A stretch of DNA of 64,000 nt, from positions 5,002,468 through 5,066,467 of the forward strand of contig RPFO01000079.1 in NCBI GenBank assembly GCA_009746045.1, read 5' to 3'. The DNA comes from Mesostigma viride. Taxonomy: Eukaryota; Streptophyta; Mesostigmatophyceae; Mesostigmatales; Mesostigmataceae. Both the position numbers and the translations under genes were made by a program. This document shows, one piece after another, positions 10,510 through 20,879 of this stretch (positions within the stretch are counted from its first letter, which is position 1; the number at the start of each line of letters is the position of its first letter). The notes under the pieces are model-generated. The model was not told the DNA's origin. It saw only the letters and a list, made by a program, of their open reading frames with translations, and searched no databases.

Positions 10510-10760
10510 ACCACAGCTGGTGCCTGGTTGTTGACGATCGGGTCCCCGCCCTACCAGAACACCTTGTTGGGCTTCTTGGGCCGGGCCTTGCTTGTGGCGG
10601 AGGCCACGCCGGCCACAGGTCGCGTCGCTAGCTGCTGCTGCTATAGCTGATCCGATATCAAGCGGGGGTCAGGTCGTCGTTCAGCATCCAGGAGAGGTCG
10701 TGCAGCTTGATCTTGCACGAGATCGAGGAACAGCCGCTTATCCTCAATCAATGGAACGGA
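10510..10760 (-). pseudogene. fragment of LINE ORF1 3' end
   Basis: Nucleotide similarity to 7050-7245 is clear by eye, for example GTCCCCGCCCYRCCAG, the GGGCTTCTYGGG block, GTCAGGTCGTCGTYMAGC and CCAGGAGRYGTCC, with small indels. It represents the last ~65 codons of ORF1, heavily decayed. Confidence 0.6.
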
Positions 10761-10960
10761 AGGTAAGCAGGACTGGTGAGGGTGCCGCCTTGTCCCGTGA
10801 TCATGAGTGGATTCCAGCCATGGTCAACCCGCGCCTCACTTAATTCAGAGATACTAGAATATCAATCGCGTATGTCCGTGCATGCACAGTACTCCTGCAC
10901 ACATAGCTCGAAGTACTAGTGGTGAGTCATCTTCTACGTAGGTTCAGCAATATCGGACAT

Positions 10961-11192
10961 GCAGGTGGAGGTTATTGGTCCTGAGGATAGCCGCTACACT
11001 ACCGCCTCGTCTGCCATTACAGTAGAGGACAGCTCGGATGAGGATTACATCCCCATCTAGTGCTTAACAGTTGGGGGATGATGCAGACGATATTTGTTTA
11101 AAGTTTTGTGTAATTATTTTTCTAATGAGATTAGCATAGTACTCCGTGGCATGCCTTTGCGCATGACACGCAACTGTACTTACTTACTTACT
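10961..11192 (+). mobile_element. 3' end of the reverse-transcriptase LINE with (TTAC)n tail
   Basis: Encodes the C-terminus EVIGPEDSRYTTASSAITVE onward to EDYIPI and a TAG, almost the same as the end of the minus-strand element at 25261. The following 3' untranslated part (TTGGGGGATGATGCAGACGA onward) ends in ACTTACTTACTTACTTA. Both copies end in the same 4-bp repeat, which marks the element's 3' terminus. The copy is extremely 5'-truncated. Confidence 0.75.
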
Positions 11193-12320
11193 TATCGGAC
11201 ATGGGAAGCATGCTAGACAAGACCCCTAGGGTCGCGGGCACCATAGCGCCTATCGATCAGCTATAGAGTAGTCTCTTTTGTAAATTTATTGATAGCTTAG
11301 ACCGGTGGGATAGCGCGTACCCCTCCATCCATCCATTGGGGTTAATGCTCAGTGACTCCCCAGTGACAAGAGCACGAGTTTAATATCGGACATATTGGCA
11401 CCCCTCTTCGGGAAAGAGGTTTTTCGCAGTTGGGCTGTTTCGAAACGTTAAGTGAGATGCAAATGTTCGGATATCAGGAGACTCACACATCCGCGAAATC
11501 ATGCCAAAGGTCCTATGTTAGATCCCTTGCTGGTAGCTTCTGAGCTTTCTTATTTTCTGTGTTCCGCGGAATCTCATATTTGGTTCGCTCGCGTTTTCAC
11601 GTTTGTTGCTTTCTGATCTGACGACAATGAGTGGGGAATTAAGGCGGTGCCCACGCAGTTCTAATTTACCTACCGAGTTCCAATGTGTAAATTGCAATTA
11701 ATATCAAGCATGCATGCATGCATGAAAGCATGCATGCTGCGTCCCTCATGGGCTGTTTACATGCTAAAATAGCAGAAGCCTTTTTTGATAAAGGCGGAAC
11801 CTATCTGTGAGTACATGTGACTTAGATCGGATTCAAATTAATTGAATACATGCGTTTCATGTGCAATTTTATTGACACGGTTATTTAGTACACAGAAAAG
11901 CTGGCCTTGACTGCCCGTGGAAGCAATCTCTGTTGTGAGAAGCTGGGGCTGGCGGATAGCCTAGCTGGCCTATAATGCTGTATGTAGCAGTAGATCAATG
12001 CATGACACTGGCCATGCATGCATGCTGGCGGTCACAGATTATAACATAAGCATGCATGCATATTACAGGCCTGCCAAAATGCTCTGTCATGCAGCTGTGA
12101 GACACACGCTGCTGGAAGGCCGGTGTTTGGTGGTTCAACGTGCGTCGTGCCAGACCGGCAAGGCGCAGCTATGTACCGTCCACCATCTTAGAGCTATAGC
12201 TCATGTTCAAGCAAAATTCAATAAATAATCCAAAATTAGCAGCACCCGTGACCACTAACATCACCAGGGCTGTATCCGGCACGCGCCAGTATCAAAGAGA
12301 CAACCAGCGCAGTATGTCAG
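11193..12320. other. no gene seen; GCATGC-rich, contains presumed ClpS 3' flank
   Basis: Contains a repeat end at about 11335-11390 (GGGGTTAATGCTC, GTGACTCC, GAGCACGAGTTTAAT), GCATGCATGCATGCATG runs at about 11708-11740 and 11999-12060, and no supported coding region. The right end is the 3' untranslated flank of the ClpS-like gene. Confidence 0.5.
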
Positions 12321-14943
12321 CTAGACTGTGTCTGTGTCCGGCTCAATCCTTGTTTTCAGGCCACCTTTGTATGCCATCAGCTGGTAAAACTCAGCATGCT
12401 CCTGCACAAGCAGTCCAGTTCAGAAATTGTCCCTAAAAGTGTCAGTACTTGAGAATCATATGACATTACTCGATCACCACATTACTCGATCACCACATTA
12501 CTCGATCACCACATTACGCGATCACCACATTACTCGATCACCACATTACGCGATCACCACATTACTCGATCACCACATTACTCGATCACCACATTACTCG
12601 ATCACCACATTACTCGATCACCACATTACGCGATCACCACATTACGCGATCACCACATTACTCGATCACCACATTACTCGATCACCACATTACTCGATCA
12701 CCACATTACTCGATCACCAGATTACTCGATCACCACATTACTCGATCACCACATTACTCGATCACCACATTACGCGATCACCACATTACTCGATCACCAC
12801 ATTACTCGATCACCAGATTACGCGATCACCACATTACTCGATCACCACATTACTCGATCACCACATTACTCGATCACCACATTACGCGATCACCACATTA
12901 CGCGATCACCAGATTACTCGATCACCACATTACGCGATCACCACATTACGCGATCACCACATTACTCGATCACCACATTACTCGATCACCACATTACGCG
13001 ATCACCACATTACGCGATCACCACATTACTCGATCACCACATTACTCGATCACCACATTACTCGATCACCACATTACTCGATCACCAGATTACTCGATCA
13101 CCACATTACGCGATCACCACATTACTCGATCACCACATTACTCGATCACCACATTACTCGATCACCACATTACGCGATCACCACATTACGCGATCACCAC
13201 ATTACGCGATCACCACATACTAGTGTTGTGAGGCGTCAGACAACCACGCACGAAACCACATTACAGCTAATCTATAACATGCAAGTGCAGTGAGACGTCA
13301 GACAACCACGCAAAAAATCACATTACAGCTAGTCTATAACTGTCACAAAGATCTCCATTTCCTGCACAACCCCCTTACTTTGAGGCAGAGGCAGATGAGA
13401 GACCACCCGAGCAGCCTTGATGTCCGGAAGCAGGCGCGGGCATCCTCGGGTGTGCAGTTTGGCACCACGGCTGGAAGCACGCTGGCCACTGTGGAGCATG
13501 ACAACCAAAGGCACGGCCAACGCACACGATGCGCGCAGATGGTGAGCTCAGCGTATTGAAGACGGCATTGGACAGACATTAACACACACTGAACAGCGCA
13601 CACGCACAGGAGCGGGGGGGGGGGGAAGAGAGCCAGAGAGAGATCCGGGGGGGTGGGGGAGGGGGAGAAAGAGGGGGGAATGGGGAGGGTGTGGAGAGGC
13701 ACATCACGACGCTGGCTAAGGTAGCCAAAACTACAGAATCAACTAATGCAGGTATATGCCGCATAGACAAGGTTATAGCGATGGAGGTGCTTTCTTCCGT
13801 ATTGCCCATGTAATGCTGGAGCTGTACACGATAAGCACTAGTCCTGGGTTTGCCCCATCTTCATTGCCCTGTCATCGACATGCCGACTGCATGTTGCATT
13901 CTACAAATGATGGCTGCTGTTACTTGCCTTCTACCTTATGTGTAATTGAAGCAGGCGAGCAAGACGCTGTGCCATGGGGACTGATTGACTCTCTAACTAA
14001 GCCACATCCAGACATAAGGAAATGGGACAGTGCTAGTGACAGCCCCAGGGTATATGCATGCTGATCATGCTGAAAGAAGAAAAAGTAAATGAATGGATGC
14101 TGCTATAAGATGCTATTGTGAATGGATGATGCTTTAGTGAATGGATGGATGATGCATATATTCCTGCAAGGACGTGTGCGGAAGTACTTGGCAACAAACT
14201 TGGAAATGTGTGCCAAAATTGACCAGCCATCAGATCCATGACAAGAACAGGGAAGACATACTTGGTATAACAGTGAACTGCATGAGGATCTCTTCGTACC
14301 TTTGTTTTCACTGTGACGTTCGCTGTCCACTAGCACCAACCTCCACATGCCACCCAGCTCGCTGCCTTTCTTCACGGAAGCCTGCTGACCAGCGCCCCCT
14401 GCCGGGTGCGTGCGGTGGCGTTTGCGGCATCAGGGCCAGAGAACTCACGATTTAAATGAAGAGACTTCAATACGCGCATACGACGACAGACTGAAGCTTT
14501 GACAATGCGATTTATTTTGATCCGAAGATCCTTCGAAAGCGACATGAAGTAGCATTTCAGTTTCTACGTATACGTATCTAGGCACAGCACCCTGTCAAGT
14601 ACCTCCGAAGTAGTAAGCAAACGTGCTGGCTACCACATTATGCCAAGCTGTTGCCACTTGCCACCCACTCTCAACGCCAACTCGACTGTTAACGAGACGT
14701 ACCGGTTTCCACAACTGGCTTCGTATCGCTACCGGTGCGGTCAAGCCCTGGTTTTTCCAAAAGTGCAGCTCCCCGTTCTTCTCCTAGACGGCAGATCACG
14801 GGCAAGCGAGCAGACGTGGCCTTGAGAGAAGTTACACGCCCAACACGAGGTCGTAGATGAAGTTTTCCCCTCTGCGGCAAAGTCGGGGCTACCGCGCAGG
14901 TTGGAGCCGATAAAGACAGCGCCGCCGCAACAACTGACGCCAT
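12321..14943 (-). CDS. CLPS: ClpS-like protein, probably plastid-targeted (4 exons)
   Basis: Exons on the minus strand are 14943-14703, 14398-14300, 13488-13379 and 12401-12321. Phases (1, 1, 0) agree at every junction, giving 176 residues and a TAG stop. ClpS adaptors deliver N-degron substrates to the Clp protease. The N-terminus (MASVVAAALSLSAPTCAVAP, basic, Ser/Thr-rich) looks like a plastid transit peptide. AALLEKPGLDRT resembles the segment preceding the core of plant CLPS1. The core follows: GMWRLVLVDSERHSEN, VASVLPAVVPNCTPEDARAC, LLGWSLICLCLKEHAEFY, GGLKTRIEP. These match the ClpS strand-helix order. The N-degron pocket residues (Asn-Asp after the first strand, and the helix His) are not kept, so it may be a divergent paralogue. 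The last intron carries a 47-copy minisatellite. Confidence 0.78.
12465..13216. repeat. 16-bp minisatellite, 47 copies
   Basis: The unit is ATTACTCGATCACCAC, with ATTACGCGATCACCAC and a CCAG-ending variant mixed in. The array is 752 bp, exactly 47 units with no indel. It lies in the last intron of the ClpS-like gene. Because 16 is not divisible by three and the unit lacks stops, one strand is open throughout; the 288-residue frame is not a gene. Confidence 0.97.
13229..13341. repeat. 62-bp tandem duplication
   Basis: TGAGGCGTCAGACAACCACG at 13229 recurs as TGAGACGTCAGACAACCACG at 13291, and both continue to ACATTACAGCTA and TCTATAAC. It is directly beside the 16-bp array in the same intron. 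Confidence 0.9.
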
Positions 14944-17900
14944 TTTAACAGCAGCACTTGATCGAGAGAAACGCCGACGGCAATGCAAAAGTAGTGAGAT
15001 GTGCGGCAATGCAACGCCTGGGCACAGGGCCTAGTAATTGGTAATTTTAACTCTGGCCTCTGAGAGGGGCTGCCAATAAATTTGTCACGGGCGGATGAGT
15101 GCCGATGCGGCGTTTTTCACTGATGTGAGGCAGTAACGAGAGGTTTGTGACGAGTAACGAGCCCGTATTAGCTGTCGACGTACTACGCGCGACGTCGCGA
15201 ACTTTCTGGCATAACTTGTCCGGAGGAACACGTGGCGACTGGCGAGTGCCACCCAAAGTTGGAACATGTACAACGGTGCCGGCCAGCGGAATTGGCGTTG
15301 TGAACGCGACGCGTGGCGCCGCACATGCTGGCCGCGTCAGACCTGATCCGGAGCAATGGAGTATGCACTACGCACTAAATACCGTGACTGAGCGCTGACA
15401 TAGGTGTTAAGTGTCACGGGAGATTCTTCGCCGGGCGCGGCATGTTAGCTGGGAATGGGTTTCTCAGCGCAGATCTGTCATCGTGCTGCATCGTATGGAT
15501 CTGATGAAATTTGCCCCTATTAATTCGCATGTTTTTAAGACAATATGTTTTACCGGACCAGTCACGTCGATTGAAATTGAGATCAGCAGTGCGGCCCATG
15601 ATATGAGTTATCGTAATTGCGATAAAGTGAGACAGCCGATAACCGATGCTGTTTTAGTAACATCCCGGTAGCATCCACGACAAGACCTTTCAATTGGTCC
15701 ATATCGGTAGCAAGATGGTTGCGTGCCTTAAGCTGTTCAGTTGTGTAATGAGGAGGGCAGGAGTTTTCCGCATTTTTAGCACCTCCACTTCATATTAAGG
15801 CGAAGAATCATCCTCGATAGGTCAGATACTGTTCGTTAGTTACGCCACTGATACCGCAGCATGTGGCGCACCACCGTTTCATGGCACCGCCGTGATGAGG
15901 ACGCCCAGGCACCGCATCATAACATGGGTGCATATCGTTCACTTGCATGAAGGGGCAGCTTGTGTGTATGATAAAAACGACCCCCGTCCGCAAACAATGG
16001 ATGGCGTCTTCACAGCGCGTTGTCTTCATCGTATCGAGTACGAGACAAGCTGCGCACCAGGTCTGGAATCTAGAAGATCCGGACCATGGAAGCTCGAGCC
16101 TGATTTTATCTTATCCACGTTAGCCAAGTCGACAGGTCTTCAGGATGATTGAGATGATTGGAGAACTTTGGAAACTTGTAGCCTTGTACCTTGAAGCTAT
16201 GGCTGGCTGAGTTCAGAAGTTTTTTACCGCCGCCCATCCCACCCCCTCGTTAAGGTTGCGTGAGGTTTGGCAACCTCAAGTCCGCAGGCCTATTCTAATG
16301 CGAACGAAAGGGCGTGGCACGGATCGCACCCATGCGCATCATGAATATATGACTGCATGCAAAGTCGTACTATTGGTAGCAAAGTACTTGTGAGGGTTGG
16401 TTGGATGCCATCCTGCAGACACCTTGTATTTATAATGCTGGGATGAGTCATGCTTCGTCCAGCGCAGTAGAGCATGATCAAGCGTGCTCTCTAAAAAAAC
16501 AATGCTGACAGTAGCATTGGTTGGTCCTTTATTGAGACAGCATGATCTCTGCCCCCCCCCCCCCCCCCATCTTTTTTTCGTTTATTTAGTACCTAATTTC
16601 CTTTTTATATTATACCTAGTGCCTTTGTTGGTTTTACACCGTATTTCCTCCATCTCTCTAGCTTGGACTGCCGTACAGGACAAGAGGAGATGGCCCCATT
16701 GCCCAGGCCCGGCCACGCGCTAGTTCCTGTGGGCGAGCCCCCCGCCCCCCCCCCCCCCCCCCCCCCCCCCTTCCCCCCAGCAGATCTAGGAAGGGCTGGG
16801 CGCGCTACTGAGTAGAAGGATTTGTAGCATAGACTAGAGTTAACTAGTTTAGCTATTTTTATTCGCGGCTCGGTTCCCACCCACCCCCATCAGCCATGGA
16901 ATTCGTGCTACATGATCGAACTCCAGACGGAGTCATGTTAGAATTTCGTTTTGATTTCTTTTCATTTGTTTGTCTATTTTCCTTCCCAAGGTTGCACTAT
17001 CCCTTTCCAACACATGTTCAGCCCCTAGCTTTGTTTCGCTGTCCTAGCGCTACCTCCCTAGTGCAGGTCTTCGTACAAGTTTGACAGCTACATGCAACTG
17101 TCTCACTTATGCGCTTCACTCCGCGGTCCTCGCGAGGTTCAGTCGGGGCTAGATTGGCTCTTTCTGTCAAAATGTCAAATTGTCGGAGGGCGGGGGCCGA
17201 GAGGTACCTTGAAATTAAATAAGAGGCATGCCTCTAGCGAGATATATCATTGGAGGCAACTTTTCGCTATTGGCGTAAATGTGTAGTATTGTATCACACC
17301 ATGTCAAGGGTGACGGAAAGTACTGAAGTCGCAGTTCTAAAGTTAAATCCTCCCGAAAAACTGCGCTAGTCCTCAGAGCAGCTTGTCTCACTACTTCTTT
17401 GAGCAAATGTTCACCTCTAGCTAGAGGATGATCCAGATGAGAAAAAAGTGGTTTGTGCAACCACACCAAGTTGTGAAGTCACGTCTCGGCACTATGACAA
17501 GTGCCCAAGCGCATCCACGGCTGATAGACGAGTGAGGCTCAATGACTACCAAGCGAGACAAATACAACCTGCCCTAGCTAGCATGTGGCAGGTTCTATCC
17601 TTCAGACCCACATTGGCATGTTAATTCTTTGCGTTTCTCCGCTAAGCGTTTGCGTTTCTCCACAAGGGTGCATGGCCCCCTTTGGGGGTCGCGCATCGTT
17701 AGGCCGTGGAAGAGCAGCCGGGCCATAACCGTTGGAGGCCTATAAGTAGGCGGAGCCTCTGGGGTCAGCTGCCAGTGGCATAACACGTGCCATCCCCTAC
17801 TCATACGAGATGCCAAGTGCCCCGTGGTGCTGCCAGCACGGTTGAGTGTGTTTCCCCAACCTCATAAAGCAGGGACAGCCACAGCCCATTCTGAGCACTG

Positions 17901-18240
17901 CCTGCGGGGGCCGTCCGTGACCTCCCATTGGAGACACGCGTTCCATCACAAAGGGGTTAATGCTCGGCGTCACGGTCCACTCCGTCCCCTTTAATTCATT
18001 TTGTATTCTAGCATCAACCAAAATCCTTGCAAGTCCCTGGAACCGCTAAAATCCTTTAGAACTTTTCTTCCTTCAATGTTCAAGCCCGTCTTTTGCTCTC
18101 TGTTTGAGCTCTGCCTTAGCCTTCTTCAGCTTGTTCAGCTTCACTTGGATGGTAGCCCCTGGGGGCGCACACAGCCGACAGGGCATGATCCCTTCCCCCA
18201 TGCACACCTGGCACAATAGCCAACCAGCGGAACCCAATTG
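14944..18240. other. 3.3 kb without a supported gene
   Basis: Short frames on both strands show no recognisable content. It holds the ClpS promoter side (14944 onward), a dispersed-repeat copy at about 16055-16150, C runs at about 16553-16569 and 16741-16770, and a repeat end at about 17955-17990 (GGGGTTAATGCTC) shared with 11340. A small unrecognised gene could be hidden. Confidence 0.4.
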
Positions 18241-18291
18241 TTCATGGGAGACAGAAAAGTGACGAGAAATAACAAGAAGGGTAAGGTGACG

Positions 18292-18495
18292 TCAGAACAA
18301 TTTGCGGGGCGCAGTGAGGGATATGGTTGAAAATGGCGATTGGCACAATGCTTCGTGAGAATAAAGCCCGGGCTCGAGGGTCACTTTCAAGTACAGGATA
18401 CAGTAATGGATCGCACGGAAGTAGATGGGTACCACAAGAGCAACCGCCATGGTAAAACCCACCAACTTGCACATACGCTGTCCATTTTCTGTCAC
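18292..18495 (-). CDS. possible exon of a small membrane protein
   Basis: A minus frame encodes MTENGQRMCKLVGFTMAVAL and continues VVPIYFRAIHYCILYLKV, a likely transmembrane segment of about 25 residues flanked by charges. A TTTTGTACAG acceptor-like site lies just upstream. I do not recognise a family and could not join further exons. It may be chance. Confidence 0.2.
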   Translation of the reverse strand: MTENGQRMCKLVGFTMAVALVVPIYFRAIHYCILYLKVTLEPGLYSHEALCQSPFSTISLTAPRKLF

Positions 18496-18654
18496 AATGC
18501 TCTACCTGTACAAAATATACAGGACGAACTACGAGGGAGCCTATGTTTACTATGCTGTTTGCTGTATATATTCTAGCCATATGCATACAAAATGCTAGTG
18601 TGCAAGCACCATGACACTTGGGAACGATCACGGATGCCAATAGTCAGAACAGTG

Positions 18655-18815
18655 GAAGGCACAGGCATGGATCCTCGGGATGCCAAGCTTTTTGCGGTCC
18701 TCAGGCGGATACCATCGTCACTATACTATAGTAAATGTTGCAGTCGCTATACTACAGTAATGTCTCCTGGCACGGATCCTCGTGTCGCCAAGCCTGTGCT
18801 CGTTGTCTCATTAAT
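18655..18815. repeat. imperfect duplication of a GGATCCTCG segment
   Basis: GGCATGGATCCTCGGGATGC at 18664 and GGCACGGATCCTCGTGTCGC at 18771 are followed by CCAAGC, and both are flanked by TATACTAYAGTAA motifs. This is a roughly 107-bp-period duplication with decay. No gene seen. Confidence 0.6.
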
Positions 18816-19326
18816 GAAGGTTCTGTATACAACCCTAGCTGCATCAAACAAGACAAATCGGCACCATGGACTACGGCTTCGCAAGGAGGTTGGCTTGCGA
18901 GAATGATCCCTTCCCCCGTACATAATGTTGGATTGGTTGTGGAGGATCCTCCCCGGGGCTGGCGATGCGGACATGGGTCCAGGAGCGACCTCGTGCTGGT
19001 GGACATCATTGTCACTATAGCAATAGTAATGGGAGCAAACTCGTACAACCACGAGAGCAAGCTAGCTCGCACGGACACTGACACGCAATACCTTTCGAGT
19101 GCAAGAACACCGTGAAGCTACCTCCCTAGAGCAACCCACACAAGCTGCCCTGCGCTTGGCCAACCCCAAGCTGTCTTCAACCCCCACGAATCGGCCACCC
19201 CCCAGCCAGCTGATGGTTGAGAGCGCAACAACCAACTCGTGTTGCGCTGGCGTGAGCAGGCAGCACCTTCCCTGGGTACCCTGTGTGAACTTCTGGCACC
19301 TCTTGCACGAGCACCAATCAACCTAC

Positions 19327-19713
19327 CTTGCACTTGGCCACCCCCACAACGCCGCTCACGCCCGCACGGCCTGGCTCGGTCGTGTATGTGCCTTCCCCTG
19401 CACACGCCTCGCACAGCACGACACCAATGCCTGTGCCACAGAGCGGGCAGAACGCCGTGGGCCACTGCCGGCGGCTCCAGTCGTACATGCCCTCGCGGGT
19501 GCCAGTATTGGGGGAGTGGGAAGATGCTGCCACCACCGCGTGGGATGGCCCGTCGGAGCCCGCAAAGTGCGGGGGATTAGACCGTTGGCGGAGGATGCCA
19601 CGGATAGGCCTCGTCCGGTCAAGTATACCGTAATGCCGAGGGACGGGATCAGGACGAGGCGGGGGCTTTGCCGCCCATGAGACACCTTGGGAGCGGACCA
19701 GGTGCGATGGCAT
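19327..19713 (-). CDS. candidate exon with DnaJ-type CxxCxGxG zinc motifs
   Basis: The frame begins MPSHLVRSQGVSWAAKPPPR, a basic stretch that could be a targeting peptide. It continues with QWPTAFCPLCGTGIGVVLCE then ACAGEGTY, two CxxCxGxG motifs like those of DnaJ and of plastid BSD2/LQY1/ORANGE-type proteins. It ends near KCK at a good donor (AAG|GTAGGT, 19327). DnaJ fingers need a second pair of motifs, which should lie in a following exon to the left. An AGGTGCCAG continuation at 19301 would give CKRC, but only with a 25-nt intron, which is implausibly short. The start is uncertain, and the frame is open up to 19851. Confidence 0.35.
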
Positions 19714-19851
19714 GATGGCTCTGCTCGCGCTTAAAGTCGTGCGGAACTGGGTTGCGCGGTTCTTATGCCACCGTCTGGGGCAATTGCTGCTGCTGTCGAT
19801 GCCTCTGCTGCTACCAAAATAAGATAGCCCGGCCCTACCACAGGGTACCAA

Positions 19852-20879
19852 CCCACTTAATGCCCCTTAAGTGGAAGTTGGCTAATAAAGAAATAACATG
19901 TCCGATTACCTGGCATTCCCGCTACCTTAAGCTCCGGAGAAGTCGTGGTTTATGTCTCATTCTTGGCACTGCAGCGCTGCGCTTGTGTTGCGCTTGACTT
20001 CCGCGTCCCGCTCCAGTATACTATCTCGTTGAGTTCATCCCCGCAGGCATCTTATAATATAAGTGCACAGAATACCAGAGAATGCGAGGCTATTCTACCA
20101 CACTATTGAACTCGCCGGCACTAACAGAAGTTTGGTCATGCTTCCCCACTGGTTGACATCCACGGGGCAATAAATTGACAACACAAGCCTGGCTTTCAAG
20201 CTAAAGTCACATGAAGAAACGGAAGTCCAGAAGGAATCGCGCAGGGCTCGTAACCAAACAACATATCGCTCACAGGGGGAAAAGGCCGGCATGGACAATT
20301 TCTGAAGGTCCCGCTAACCCGCTTAAACTTGAAGCAAAACCGGTTAAACCCTCCGCAGGATAACACGATGCCATCTTTGGCATAATTGGCTCTGGCTGGC
20401 GACTGGCGTACCAAGTGGACATGCCAACGTGGCAAAAATCTTGCGATATTTTTCCCCAGCCGACGAGACCCCAAGCGCAGACGGTTGGACTCGGGATTTG
20501 TGACAGGACCAGCGGCTGATTGCACGGTGCCTTGAACGGACTTTGCAGGAAATTCGTACGCTGACGCACTCGTCCGTCATCCGAATCGTTCTACCCGCAG
20601 CTCTCCACGAAGCGTGCGTGCAGTTCCGTCGCAACCAGTGCTCGCCCTTCGCGCGGCAAATTGCCGCCGGTTGACGTGAGTCGATGAGTCACCGTTGGGC
20701 GTTGGCAGCACTGGCATTTACTGGCCGCATGCGCTTGCCGCGGGGCTGCCAGTCCTCGGGGCCTCGTAAGGCTGTAAGGTACCTGGAAGGGGCGAGCAGC
20801 TACTGGCGTGATAGCGCATCGAGCGGATCGGTCGATGGAAGCGTATTATTAAGCGGCTTTAGTGTGTTTCGATTTTCCA
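19852..20879. other. no gene seen; upstream region of the acidic-protein gene
   Basis: Overlapping minus frames of about 100 residues at 20196-20634 have no recognisable motif. The right end must hold the promoter of the plus-strand gene starting at 20880; no TATA-like element is obvious. Confidence 0.4.

Noticed and set aside
12465-13216. CRISPR-like array
   Set aside because: Units are contiguous with no spacers, and the context is a eukaryotic intron. The same holds for the 49-, 51- and 63-bp arrays.
12427-13293. 288-residue His/Thr/Ser repeat protein
   Set aside because: It is the translation of the 16-bp intronic array; the ClpS exons on the other strand explain the region.
19302-19326. 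25-nt intron joining KC-K to RCQKFTQ
   Set aside because: Far shorter than every other intron modelled here (smallest about 105 nt), and the resulting CKRC is not followed by GxG.
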